Below are positions 8,442-16,193 of a DNA stretch of 64,000 nucleotides, piece by piece (within the stretch, counting starts at the first letter, position 1; each line of letters starts with the position of its first letter). The translations under genes and the position numbers were made by a program. This DNA comes from Burkholderiaceae bacterium (GTDB lineage: Bacteria > Pseudomonadota > Gammaproteobacteria > Burkholderiales > Burkholderiaceae_E): contig JAMLIR010000001.1 of the NCBI GenBank assembly GCA_023954045.1, positions 186,001-250,000 of the forward strand. The letters run 5' to 3'. Under the pieces are notes generated by a model. That model saw only the letters and a list, made by a program, of their open reading frames with translations, was not told where the DNA came from and did no database searches.

Positions 8442-8981
8442 TTACTTGACGTACAGCCTCGAGACCATCTTGTGATGGCCGATGCCGCAGAACTCGTTGC
8501 AGACGATCGCGTACTGGCCCGAGCGGTTCGGCGTGATCGTCACGACGTGCTGGTAGCCGGGCAGCACCTGGATGTTGATGTTCTCGGGTTGCAGCGAGAA
8601 GCCGTGCTGGTAGTCCATGGAGGAGAGGTTCAGGCGGTAGGTCTTGCCCTTTTCGAGCTCGAGGATCGGCCACCAGTCCCACAGGCGGGCGATCAGGTAG
8701 ACGTCGCTGCCGGCGGGCGGCGCGACCACGGGGACCTTGTTCTCGCCGTCGGTGCGCACCGTGTACTTGTCGACCATGTCCTGCGCGGCCTTGGCGAACA
8801 GCTCGGGCCTGACCTTGTACGTTTCGGTCGACAGGTTCTGCTTACCGTACACGTGCCAGTACGGCATCATGAAGAACATGATCATGCACCAGACGAAGGC
8901 GATCACGATCCAGAGGATCTCGATCTTGTCGACTGGCTGCTTCCACCAGATTCGCTGCTGCGGGGGCAGTATCGCGCTCAC
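8442..8981 (-). CDS. Heme-copper oxidase subunit II with CuA site
   Basis: 179 aa. One N-terminal membrane helix (residues about 20-43, IEILWIVIAFVWCMIMFFMM) is followed by a periplasmic cupredoxin domain. The full binuclear CuA set is visible: H126 (DYQHGF), C161, E163, C165, H169 and M172 in CNEFCGIGHHKM. The single helix and short length resemble ba3-type subunit II rather than two-helix CoxB, and no fused cytochrome c is present. It receives electrons from a periplasmic donor and passes them to subunit I, encoded 12 bases downstream. SCO in the same operon is the expected CuA metallochaperone. Confidence 0.92.
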   Translation of the reverse strand: MSAILPPQQRIWWKQPVDKIEILWIVIAFVWCMIMFFMMPYWHVYGKQNLSTETYKVRPELFAKAAQDMVDKYTVRTDGENKVPVVAPPAGSDVYLIARLWDWWPILELEKGKTYRLNLSSMDYQHGFSLQPENINIQVLPGYQHVVTITPNRSGQYAIVCNEFCGIGHHKMVSRLYVK

Positions 8982-9008
8982 GGATCTTCTCCTTGTATTC
9001 GCGAACGA

Positions 9009-9194
9009 TCACTTGGCCAGCGGCGTGACCGGAACCGTGGCGATCTCCATCACCCCCCAAAGGATGTAGAGCACGGTCGGCAGCGCGACCCCGAGGAACA
9101 GCAGCAGGAACGGGTTGTCGAGGATCTGCTGCATCACGGGTACGCGTTCTTCGTCTTGTTGGGCTCCGGCCTGCGATTGAGCATGGTCAGCCAT
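9009..9194 (-). CDS. Small single-helix membrane protein, first gene of the respiratory operon
   Basis: 61 aa. ATG 9194 is chosen because GGGGAG lies about six bases upstream; a longer reading from 9269 has no ribosome site. A polar N-terminus (MADHAQSQAGAQQDEERVPV) leads to one hydrophobic helix (NPFLLLFLGVALPTVLYILWGVM). It is 27 bases upstream of the CuA subunit gene. Small one-helix subunits of this kind (for example subunit IIa of ba3 oxidase) stabilise heme-copper enzymes, so an accessory subunit is the likely role. No specific family recognised. Confidence 0.75.
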   Translation of the reverse strand: MADHAQSQAGAQQDEERVPVMQQILDNPFLLLFLGVALPTVLYILWGVMEIATVPVTPLAK

Positions 9195-9233
9195 GGCAGC
9201 TCCCCTTCCCGATGTCGAAATGGATTGGTAACG

Positions 9234-9282
9234 CCGGCCATCATGGTTGGCGCCCGCGTGCAGTCGCATTGACTCGAATCAA
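9234..9282 (-). promoter_or_regulatory. Probable class II FNR/DNR-dependent promoter of the leftward respiratory operon
   Basis: On the minus strand the dyad at 9269-9282 lies about 30 bases upstream of CATGAT (9240-9245), a four-of-six match to TATAAT. A transcript starting near 9233-9234 would put the dyad centre at about -41 to -42, the classic activator position for FNR-type proteins, with a leader of about 40 bases before ATG 9194. The spacing is seen in the sequence; the regulator is inferred. Confidence 0.55.
9269..9282. promoter_or_regulatory. FNR/ANR/DNR-type binding site
   Basis: TTGAC-TCGA-ATCAA matches the CRP/FNR-family consensus TTGAY-N4-RTCAA exactly. It is the only such full dyad I found in this 294-base divergent intergenic region. 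FNR/ANR sense oxygen loss and DNR/NNR sense nitric oxide; the sites cannot be told apart by sequence. Either would fit a low-oxygen or NO-responsive terminal reductase. Confidence 0.7.
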
Positions 9283-9372
9283 GTCTTGTCCAGTTGCCGC
9301 GCTGCAGCAGTCCGGAAACCGCAACGCCGCACCGAGCGCCGCGCCCACTGTGGTTTGCGCGTCTCCATGTAC

Positions 9373-9401
9373 TTGCAAGGGCTTTGCGATGCGGCTAGGG
9401 T
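9373..9401 (+). promoter_or_regulatory. Possible sigma-70 promoter for the cytochrome b-ferredoxin reductase gene
   Basis: TTGCAA (9373-9378), 17 bases, then TAGGGT (9396-9401), about 88 bases before the TTG start at 9489. The -35 is good (four of six), the -10 is weak (three of six). A TTGAT half-site follows at 9405. Tentative. Confidence 0.3.
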
Positions 9402-9488
9402 CCGCTTGATTTGCCTGCCGGCCGCGTGCAGCGCGCCGGCCATCGGATGCTGCGCCGCACCGGGCGCCCGGCACGACGGAGAATTGCG

Positions 9489-11402
9489 TTGCTCAAGACA
9501 ATCCAGGCCCTGCTGCAGTGGTTCTTCCTGCGGATGGAGGCCGTCGGCAACCGGGTGTTCGGCGACCGGCTGAACCCGATGTACTACCTCGGCGCGACCA
9601 GCTACTGGATGTTCTGGATCGTGGTCGCGAGCGGCCTGTACGTCTACGCCTTCTACGAGACCGGCATCGACAAGACCTACGCGTCGATGCAGTCGATCAC
9701 GCACGGCCAGTGGTTCGCCGGCGGCATCATGCGCAGCGTGCACCGCTACGCCTCCGACGCGATGGTGCTCACGATGCTGCTGCACATGGTGCGGCACTTC
9801 GCCTTCGATCGCTACCGTGGCTTTCGCGCGTTCTCGTGGGTCACCGGCGTGATCGTGCTGTGGCTGGTCTACGCGTCCGGGGTCAACGGCTTCATGCTGC
9901 CCTGGGACAAGCTCGCGCAGTTCGTCGTCATCGGCACCACCGAGTGGCTCGACGCGCTGCCGGTGTTCCGCGGCATCCTGACGCGCAACTTCATCACCCC
10001 TGAGGCGATCACCGACCGGCTGTTCTCGCTGCTGTCGTTCCTGCACATCGGCATTCCGCTGGTCGTGCTGCTGGCGCTGTGGATCCACACGCAGCGGGTG
10101 CCGCGCGCCTCGCAGATGCCGCCGCGCCGGCTCGCCTACGGGCTGGTCGCGATGCTGCTCGTGCTCGCGCTGGTCAAGCCGGTCGTGAGCCAGGCGCCGG
10201 CCGATTTCGGCACGGTGCCGACGCGGCTCGACTTCGACTGGTTCTACCTGACCGTCTATCCGCTGATCTACGCGTGGGATCCGCTGAAGCTGTGGATCGT
10301 CTGCGCCGGGGCGACGCTGCTGCTGCTGGCGATGCCGTGGCTGCCGCCGGCGCGCACCGGCAAGGGCCAGAGCTACCACCTGGTCGCGCATCCCGGCCGA
10401 CAGGGCGCGCCGGTGCGCGCGGGCGAGACGCTGCTCGACGCGGGGCTGCGCGCGGGAATCGCGCTGCCGTACGAGTGCCGCTCGGGCGGCTGCGGCGTGT
10501 GCAAGGCGACGATGATCGGCGGCCAGGTCGAGATGTCGGGCTACCAGCCGAGCGCGTTGTCCGAGGACGAGCGCCGCGCGGGCCGCATCCTGCTGTGCTG
10601 CGCGCGCGCGCTCTCCGACGTCGAGTTCGAGTACGAGGAGGACGCGGCCGCGCGCGGCACGCGGATCGCCACCTACCAGGCCCGCGTCGAACGGCTCGAG
10701 AAGCTCGCGCACGACGTGATGCTGGTCGCGCTGCGGCTGGACCGGCCGATCGAGTTCGAGGCCGGGCAGTACCTGAACATCGTGCTCGAGGACGGCGCGC
10801 GCCGCAGCTATTCGTTCACCACCCCTTCGGGCGCCACCGACCTGGTCGAGTTGCACGTGCGCCTGATGCCAGGCGGACGCTTCACCACCCGCGTGTTCGA
10901 GTCGATGAAGGTCGGCGACCCGATCACGTTCGAAGGCCCGGTCGGCTCGTTCGTGCTGCACGAACCGAGCGACAAGCCGCTGATCTTCGTCGCCGGCGCG
11001 ACCGGTTTCGCGCCGGTCAAGAGCCTGCTCGAGCAGGCGTTCCGCATGGGGATCGAGCGGCCGCTCTACCTGTACTGGGGAGTGCGCCGGCTGCGCGACC
11101 TGTACATGACGGATCTGCCGCAACGCTGGGCCCGCGAGCACCCGAACTTCCGCTTCGTGCCGGTGCTCTCCGAGCCCGCGCCCGAGGACGCGTGGAACGG
11201 ACGCACCGGGCTGGTCCACGCGGCGATCCTCGCCGACTTCCCCGACCTGTCCGGGTTCTCGGTCTACGCCTGCGGCTCGGTCCGGATGGTCGAGGCCGCG
11301 CGGCCGGCGTTCGTCGCCCAGGGGCTGAACGAGGACGCCTGCTACTCCGACGCGTTCACGCCGTCGGCGGCGCCCGGGCCGGCCGCGGCCCGGCAATCGT
11401 GA
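9489..11402 (+). CDS. Cytochrome b N-domain fused to [2Fe-2S] ferredoxin and FAD/NAD(P)H reductase
   Basis: 637 aa from TTG 9489, chosen because GGAGAA (9478-9483) sits five bases upstream; ATG 9447 is in frame but lacks a ribosome site and would add an Arg-rich leader. Residues 30-205 are a four-helix cytochrome b domain with heme pairs H85/H99 and H186/H200. Residues 296-380 are a plant-type ferredoxin with C330, C335, C338 and C370. Residues 395-630 are an FNR-type module with the FAD motif RRSYSFTTP, the NAD-site VAGATGFAPVKS and a late YACGS. It could carry electrons from NAD(P)H through FAD and 2Fe-2S to membrane hemes and then quinone, or the reverse. It diverges from the oxidase operon, and its cytochrome b half is clearly paralogous to the one encoded at 3339-4928. 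Confidence 0.85.
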   Translation: MLKTIQALLQWFFLRMEAVGNRVFGDRLNPMYYLGATSYWMFWIVVASGLYVYAFYETGIDKTYASMQSITHGQWFAGGIMRSVHRYASDAMVLTMLLHMVRHFAFDRYRGFRAFSWVTGVIVLWLVYASGVNGFMLPWDKLAQFVVIGTTEWLDALPVFRGILTRNFITPEAITDRLFSLLSFLHIGIPLVVLLALWIHTQRVPRASQMPPRRLAYGLVAMLLVLALVKPVVSQAPADFGTVPTRLDFDWFYLTVYPLIYAWDPLKLWIVCAGATLLLLAMPWLPPARTGKGQSYHLVAHPGRQGAPVRAGETLLDAGLRAGIALPYECRSGGCGVCKATMIGGQVEMSGYQPSALSEDERRAGRILLCCARALSDVEFEYEEDAAARGTRIATYQARVERLEKLAHDVMLVALRLDRPIEFEAGQYLNIVLEDGARRSYSFTTPSGATDLVELHVRLMPGGRFTTRVFESMKVGDPITFEGPVGSFVLHEPSDKPLIFVAGATGFAPVKSLLEQAFRMGIERPLYLYWGVRRLRDLYMTDLPQRWAREHPNFRFVPVLSEPAPEDAWNGRTGLVHAAILADFPDLSGFSVYACGSVRMVEAARPAFVAQGLNEDACYSDAFTPSAAPGPAAARQS

Positions 11403-11453
11403 CGCGCGCCTGCGGCCGCGCGGCGACGCGGCCCGCGCGCCCGTAGCCGGCCG

Positions 11454-12650
11454 ATGCCTGCCAACCGCCCGTCTGCGCGCCACCCGATCGAGGCGCCGGA
11501 GGGCGCCGCGCGGCGCCGCTCGCGCTGGCCTCTGGGCGACATCGGCGTCGAGCGCTTCATGCGCGATTACTGGCAGCGGCGGCCGCTGCTGGTGCGCCGG
11601 GCGTTGCCGGGGCTGCAGCCGCCGCTCGACGTCGACGCATTGCGCGCGCTCGCCGCGCGCGACGAGGTCGAGTCGCGGCTGGTGAGCGCCTTCGACGGGC
11701 GCTGGCGCCTTCGGCACGGGCCGTTCGACGCAGGTGCGCTGCCGGGTCTTCGCCGGCGGCGCTGGACGCTGCTGGTGCAGGGGGTGGACCTTCACGACGA
11801 GCGCGCGCACGCGCTGCTCGCGCGCTTCCGCTTCGTCCCGGACGCGCGGCTCGACGACCTGATGATCAGCCTCGCGTCCGACGGCGGCGGCGTCGGACCT
11901 CACCTCGATTCCTACGACGTCTTCCTGGTCCAGGCGTGGGGACGGCGGCGCTGGCGCATCGGCTGGCCCGCTTCGCGCGAACTCGTCGCCGGCCTGCCGC
12001 TGAAGGTGCTGGCGCGCTTCGAGCCGAGCCACGAGTTCGTGCTCGAGCCTGGCGACATGCTGTACCTGCCGCCGGGCTGGGCGCACGACGGCGTCGCAGA
12101 GGGCCCGTGCATGACCTGCTCGGTCGGCTTTCGCGCGCCGTCGCGGCACGAGTTCCTCGCGGCGTTCCTTGCCGATGCGGCCGAGGCGCCGGGCGGCGCC
12201 GATCCGCGCTTCGGCGATGCCGGGCGCCGCGCGGTCACCCGGCCGGCTCGGGTGCCGGCCGACCTGCATGCGCAGCTCGCGCGCTGGGCGCGCGACTGGC
12301 GACCCTCGCCCGCCGCGATCGACGCCTTCGTGGGCCGCTTCCTGACCGAGCCGAAGCCGCAGGTCTGGTTTCAGCGTGGGCAAAAGCTCGCGGCCGGACG
12401 CTTCGCCGCGCTTGCCGCGCGCGACGGCGTGCGGCTCGATCGGCGAACCCGGATCGCCTACCGGCGCCAGGTCTTCGTGAACGGCGAGGCCTTCGAGGCC
12501 GGCCGGCGCGCCGCGCACTGGCTGCGCCGGCTGGCCGACGCGCGCCGCCTCGGCCCGCGCGACGCGGCGCAGGCGCTCGCCGAGCCGCGCTGCACCGAGC
12601 TGTTGCTCCAATGGTACGAGGCGGGCTGGCTGCACCTGGCGGAAATCTGA
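11454..12650 (+). CDS. roxA: Ribosomal protein uL16 arginine 3-hydroxylase (cupin/JmjC family)
   Basis: 398 aa. It belongs to the RoxA/YcfD family of Fe(II)/2-oxoglutarate oxygenases, which hydroxylate an arginine of ribosomal protein L16. The N-terminus has the family segment FMRDYWQRRPLLVRRALPG (residues 35-53). The iron facial triad is visible as H150-x-D152 (VGPHLDSYDVF) and H211 (PPGWAHDG). A winged-helix-like C-terminal domain follows. It begins 51 bases after the cytochrome b-reductase fusion on the same strand, but no functional link is evident. A Pro/Arg-rich N-terminal extension may reflect an over-early start. Confidence 0.9.
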   Translation: MPANRPSARHPIEAPEGAARRRSRWPLGDIGVERFMRDYWQRRPLLVRRALPGLQPPLDVDALRALAARDEVESRLVSAFDGRWRLRHGPFDAGALPGLRRRRWTLLVQGVDLHDERAHALLARFRFVPDARLDDLMISLASDGGGVGPHLDSYDVFLVQAWGRRRWRIGWPASRELVAGLPLKVLARFEPSHEFVLEPGDMLYLPPGWAHDGVAEGPCMTCSVGFRAPSRHEFLAAFLADAAEAPGGADPRFGDAGRRAVTRPARVPADLHAQLARWARDWRPSPAAIDAFVGRFLTEPKPQVWFQRGQKLAAGRFAALAARDGVRLDRRTRIAYRRQVFVNGEAFEAGRRAAHWLRRLADARRLGPRDAAQALAEPRCTELLLQWYEAGWLHLAEI

Positions 12651-12666
12651 GCTTCTGCCATAAGTT

Positions 12667-12675
12667 TGCTAGAAT
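12667..12675 (+). promoter_or_regulatory. Extended -10 promoter upstream of the small lipoprotein gene
   Basis: TG-C-TAGAAT is an extended -10 element (five of six to TATAAT) just after the roxA stop. A poor -35 (CTGAGC, 12647-12652) is 17 bases upstream. It would give a leader of roughly 140 bases for the gene at 12823. Confidence 0.5.
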
Positions 12676-12822
12676 TCGCGGCTCGATCGGTCCGGAAGCA
12701 AGGGTTAACACTTAAGGGTTTGACCCGAGATTCGCCCCGCGCACGAACCCGGGCGCGACCGCGGATCGCCGGCCGCCGAAGCTGAATCCCTCCGTTGTTT
12801 CCTCCTAGGATCAAACGCCATC

Positions 12823-13188
12823 ATGAAGAAGTCGCTGCTCCTCGCCTCGCTGATCGTCGTCACCCTGGCCGCCTGCGGCAAGAAAGAGGAAGCGCCGGCG
12901 CCGGCGCCCGCTCCGGCCACCACCGCCCCGGCCCCTGCCGAGGCTGCCAAGGAAGCCGCTGGCGCCGCGGTCGAAGCCGCCAAGGAATCTGCCTCGAAGG
13001 CCGGTGAGGCCGTGAAGGAAGGCGCCACCGCGGCGGCCGACGCCACCAAGGAGATGGCCAAGGACGCGGTCCAGGCCACCAAGGACGCCGCCGGCGCGAC
13101 CGTCGACGCGGCCAAGGAAGCCGCCGACAAGGCTGCTGCGGCTGCCAAGGAAGCTGCCGACAAGGCCGCCGAAGCCGCCAAGAAGTAA
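12823..13188 (+). CDS. Small Ala/Lys-rich lipoprotein with 11-residue-like amphipathic repeats
   Basis: 121 aa. A signal peptide ends in a lipobox (VVTLAAC, Cys18), so it is an envelope lipoprotein. After an Ala/Pro linker (residues 25-40) the mature part is built only from repeats of the type AAKEAADKAA / EAAKESASKAGEAVKEG, predicted to be one long amphipathic helix. The periodicity recalls LEA-like and apolipoprotein helices and other proteobacterial Ala-rich lipoproteins. It stands alone between its own promoter and a strong terminator, so it is probably well expressed. Function unknown; a stress or envelope spacer role is only a guess. Confidence 0.85.
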   Translation: MKKSLLLASLIVVTLAACGKKEEAPAPAPAPATTAPAPAEAAKEAAGAAVEAAKESASKAGEAVKEGATAAADATKEMAKDAVQATKDAAGATVDAAKEAADKAAAAAKEAADKAAEAAKK

Positions 13189-13295
13189 GCCGGGCGACTC
13201 ACCCGGCGCAAGAAGCCCGCGCGACTCACCCGTCGCGCGGGGCGGCTGGCGAACGCTGGCCGCCGCACGCCGGTGCCCGCGTACCGGCGTCGTCG

Positions 13296-13326
13296 AAACC
13301 GGCCCTCGCGGCCGGTTTTTCTTTTT
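13296..13326 (+). terminator. Rho-independent terminator of the lipoprotein gene
   Basis: Perfect nine-base stem AAACCGGCC/GGCCGGTTT with a CTCGC loop (13296-13318), followed by T5-C-T5 up to 13326. It also touches the stop of the leftward metallo-hydrolase gene, so it separates convergent transcripts. Confidence 0.9.
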
Positions 13327-14120
13327 CAGACCTCGATCCAGTCGATCCCGCGATCCTGGTCGGCGACGCGAATCATCTCGTCCGCGTCCGACGCCAGCAC
13401 CGCCGCGAGCGCCTCGCGCGCCAGTTCGGGGCGGTTGTTGTGCCGGCTCAGGTGCGCCGCGACGACGGTGCGCAGCCGCGAGCGGTCGATCGCCGCGAGG
13501 ATGCGCGCCGCCTCGCGGTTGTCCAGGTGGCCCCAGGGGCCGGCGATGCGGCGCTTGAGCGCCGGCGGATAGCGCGGATTGACGGCCAGCATCCGCTCGT
13601 CGTGGTTGCACTCGAGCACCAGCGCGTCGAGTCGCGCGAGCGCGCGCACGACGTGCGGCGTGCCCTGCCCGAGATCGGTGAGCACGGCGAGGCGGCGCCG
13701 GCCGTCGTCGATCACGTACTGGACCGGCTCGCGCGCGTCGTGCGGCACCGGCACCGGCTCGATCGCGAACCCCGCGCACTCGAACCCCGCGTGCGAGTCG
13801 AAGACGCGCAGCAACGGGTCGGCCTCGCCGCTCGCCGCCAGCATCGCGGCGGCCGCGCGCAGCGTGCCGTGCGTCAGGTGCACCGGGATCCCGTGTGCGC
13901 GCGCGAGCCGGAAGACACCGCCGATGTGATCGGCGTGCTCGTGGGTGACGAGGATCGCGTCGAGCCGGTCGGGCTCGCATCCGGCCGCGCGCAACCTGCG
14001 CTCGGCCTCGCGCCGGCCGAATCCGCAGTCGACCAGCACCCGCGTCGTGCGGGCGCCGTCGCTGCTCTCGATCAACAGCGCGTTGCCTTCGCTGCCGCTG
14101 CCCAGACTCGCGAAGCGCAC
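13326..14120 (-). CDS. MBL-fold metallo-hydrolase (YycJ/WalJ type)
   Basis: 264 aa. The metallo-beta-lactamase zinc motif is LVTHEHADHIGG (HxHxDH, about residues 58-69), preceded by MRFASLGSGSEGNALLIE, the usual N-terminus of the YycJ/WalJ group of predicted nucleases or phosphodiesterases. Further ligands are in VPVPHDA, LTDLGQGT and AAHLSRHN. It is the last gene of the leftward operon methyltransferase-dapA-bamC, ten bases after bamC. The substrate is not known for this group; exonuclease activity is suggested for relatives. Confidence 0.85.
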   Translation of the reverse strand: MRFASLGSGSEGNALLIESSDGARTTRVLVDCGFGRREAERRLRAAGCEPDRLDAILVTHEHADHIGGVFRLARAHGIPVHLTHGTLRAAAAMLAASGEADPLLRVFDSHAGFECAGFAIEPVPVPHDAREPVQYVIDDGRRRLAVLTDLGQGTPHVVRALARLDALVLECNHDERMLAVNPRYPPALKRRIAGPWGHLDNREAARILAAIDRSRLRTVVAAHLSRHNNRPELAREALAAVLASDADEMIRVADQDRGIDWIEV

Positions 14121-14130
14121 CGCCCGGTCG

Positions 14131-15282
14131 TCACTTCAGCTGCTCGTGCAGCAGCGCGAGGATGCGGCCCGCCGTGCGCTGGTCGACGTCGGCGACCGGC
14201 TTGCCATCGCCCCCGAGGACGCTCACGCGGCTCTGCTCGCCGCTGCCCTCGACCCGGATGCGGAATTTCTGGCTGGCGTCGGCCCGCGCCTTCGACGAAC
14301 CGAACAGCCGCGCGAAGAATCCCGGCTTCTCGGCGACACGGCCGCCCTCGACCTCGGGATCGATGTAGCGCACGAAATAGAGCCCCTGCGCGCGGTCGCG
14401 ATCTTCGACGGTGAAGCCGCCTCGGTCGAGCGCGAGCCCGACCCGGCGCCAGGCGCGATCGAAGCCCTCGAGCACTTCGAGCGTCTGCGTCGCGCCGCTG
14501 CCGGCGAGTCGCGCGCGCTCGGCGGTGCTCGCGGCGGCGGTCGCCGTCGTGGAGGCCTCAGCGGGGCTGAACTTGAGCATCAGCCGGCGCAGGAACTCGG
14601 CCTCGAGCTCCGGATCGCTCGGGCGCGGCTGCCACGCCGTGTTCTCGCGGGCAGTGCTGGTGTAGACCTCGATCATCCCGCGATGGCTGATGAAGACCTC
14701 GGTCTTGCCGCCGGCCGACTCGAGCCGCGTGCGGAACTTGTCGCGCTCGCCGGTGGAATAGAGGTTCTTGAAGGCCCGGCCGATCGTCTCGCGGATGAAA
14801 TCCTGCGGCAGCTTCGCGCGGTTCTCGGCCCAGTCCGTTTCCATGATGCCGGTCTCGGGCGACTCGGTCTTCACGACGAACCCCGACTCCTGCCAGAAGT
14901 CGCGCAACACGGCCCAGACCTTTTCGGGCGGGAGGTCGACGACCAGCCAGCGCTGCGAGCCGTCGCGCTCGATGTGCGCGCCCGGCACCTTCGGCAGCAC
15001 CGCGCTGGGGGTACCGGCAGCGGCACGCTCGGTCGCCTGCGTGCTCGCGTAGGCCGACGCGGTGCGCGCGCCCCGATCGGGAATCGCGTAGCGGCTGTCG
15101 ACCGACGGCCGCACGAGGTCGGGCGGCACGTCGAGCGACGGCCCCTTCGTGGCCGACTTGTACTCGATCCGGCTCGCCTCGTCGATCGTCTCGCCGATCG
15201 CGCAGGCGCCGAGCGCCGCGGCGAGCGCCGGGATTGCGGCCAGCCGCAGCGCACGAACGAGGCCAACCGGACGGGATCTCAT
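14131..15282 (-). CDS. bamC: Outer membrane protein assembly factor BamC (NlpB)
   Basis: 383 aa lipoprotein: a signal segment ends in LAAALGAC (lipobox). The extended N-terminal lasso (EYKSATKGPSLDVPPDL) is the part of BamC that wraps BamD. Two helix-grip domains follow (WAVLRDFWQESGFVV around residues 117-131, and RAWRRVGLALDRGGFTVEDRDR near 290-310). BamC is an accessory lipoprotein of the BAM complex that folds outer-membrane beta-barrels. It lies two bases after dapA, the order dapA-bamC also seen in Escherichia coli and many betaproteobacteria. Confidence 0.93.
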   Translation of the reverse strand: MRSRPVGLVRALRLAAIPALAAALGACAIGETIDEASRIEYKSATKGPSLDVPPDLVRPSVDSRYAIPDRGARTASAYASTQATERAAAGTPSAVLPKVPGAHIERDGSQRWLVVDLPPEKVWAVLRDFWQESGFVVKTESPETGIMETDWAENRAKLPQDFIRETIGRAFKNLYSTGERDKFRTRLESAGGKTEVFISHRGMIEVYTSTARENTAWQPRPSDPELEAEFLRRLMLKFSPAEASTTATAAASTAERARLAGSGATQTLEVLEGFDRAWRRVGLALDRGGFTVEDRDRAQGLYFVRYIDPEVEGGRVAEKPGFFARLFGSSKARADASQKFRIRVEGSGEQSRVSVLGGDGKPVADVDQRTAGRILALLHEQLK

Positions 15283-15284
15283 CG

Positions 15285-16163
15285 TCAATTCATCACTCCA
15301 GAGCGCACGAGCGCGGCGCGCACGACTTCCTGCCGGTCTGCCGACAGCGGCGTGAGCGGAAGGCGGATGCCGGGGCGGATGCGCCCCATCTGCGCCAGCG
15401 CCCACTTGACGGGGATGGGGTTCGCTTCGCCGTACAGATCGGTGTGCAGCGGCAGCAGCCGGCGGTTGATCGCGAGCGCCTGCGCCCATTCGCCCGCCAG
15501 CGCACGCTCGCACATCTTCGCCATCGGGCCTGGCGCGAGGTTCGCCGTGACCGAGACCACGCCGTGCGCGCCCATCGCCATCAGCGCCAGCGCCGAGTCG
15601 TCGTTGCCGCTGTAGACGGCGAACTGCGCCGGCGCCTGCGCCAGCAGCACCGACCCGCGCGCGACGTCGCCGGTCGCGTCCTTGATCCCGACGATGCCGG
15701 GCACCTGCGCCAGGCGCAGCACGGTGGCGTTGGCGAGGTCGGCGACGGTTCGGCCAGGCACGTTGTAGAGCAGGATCGGCAGGTCGACCGCCTCGGCCAC
15801 CGCGCGGAAGTGCCGGTACATGCCTTCCTGCGTCGGCTTGTTGTAGTACGGCACCACCTGCAGCGACGAGTGCGCACCGGACTTGCGCGCGTGCTCGGTG
15901 AGCTCGATCGCCTCGCGCGTGGAGTTGCCGCCGGTGCCCGCGATGATCGGCACGCGCCCTGCGGCGTGCTCGACGGCGACGCGGATCAGCGTCGCGTGCT
16001 CTTCGACGTCGACGGTCGGCGACTCGCCGGTCGTGCCGACGGCCACGATCGCCGCCGTGCCCTCCTCGACGTGCCAGTCGATCAACCGGCGGTAGCTCTC
16101 GAAATCGAGGCTGCCGTCTTCGTGCATCGGACTGACGATTGCGACAATGCTGCCCTTGATCAT
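15285..16163 (-). CDS. dapA: 4-hydroxy-tetrahydrodipicolinate synthase
   Basis: 292 aa, the standard DapA length. It condenses pyruvate with aspartate semialdehyde in lysine and diaminopimelate synthesis. The Schiff-base lysine is K161 ([11 protein letters not shown]), the catalytic tyrosine Y133 ([10 protein letters not shown]), and the GTTGE motif lies at residues 43-47. It lies between the methyltransferase gene (27 bases upstream) and bamC (two bases downstream). Confidence 0.97.
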   Translation of the reverse strand: MIKGSIVAIVSPMHEDGSLDFESYRRLIDWHVEEGTAAIVAVGTTGESPTVDVEEHATLIRVAVEHAAGRVPIIAGTGGNSTREAIELTEHARKSGAHSSLQVVPYYNKPTQEGMYRHFRAVAEAVDLPILLYNVPGRTVADLANATVLRLAQVPGIVGIKDATGDVARGSVLLAQAPAQFAVYSGNDDSALALMAMGAHGVVSVTANLAPGPMAKMCERALAGEWAQALAINRRLLPLHTDLYGEANPIPVKWALAQMGRIRPGIRLPLTPLSADRQEVVRAALVRSGVMN

Positions 16164-16187
16164 GGCTGGTCGATCGCAAAAACCCGC

Positions 16188-16193
16188 ATTCTA
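16188..16193 (-). promoter_or_regulatory. Possible internal -10 element for dapA-bamC
   Basis: TAGAAT on the minus strand, overlapping the TAG stop of the upstream methyltransferase. It would give a leader of about 18 bases for dapA. No recognisable -35. Confidence 0.3.

Noticed and set aside
6537-9272. Long plus-strand open frame opposite cyoE and the oxidase subunits
   Set aside because: Composition (Arg/Asp/His/Gln-rich, no hydrophobic order) shows it to be a frame shadow of the membrane protein genes.
9405-9409. Second FNR-type half site TTGAT before the cytochrome b-reductase gene
   Set aside because: No matching ATCAA at the right distance.
9279-12635. Open frame of over 1100 codons on the minus strand across the cytochrome b-reductase and roxA genes
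   Set aside because: It is the antisense shadow of two well-supported genes in very GC-rich DNA; its product is Arg/Ala/His-rich with no motif and no ribosome site.
12940-13185. Tandem DNA repeat
   Set aside because: It is the coding sequence of the Ala/Lys repeats of the lipoprotein, in frame throughout.
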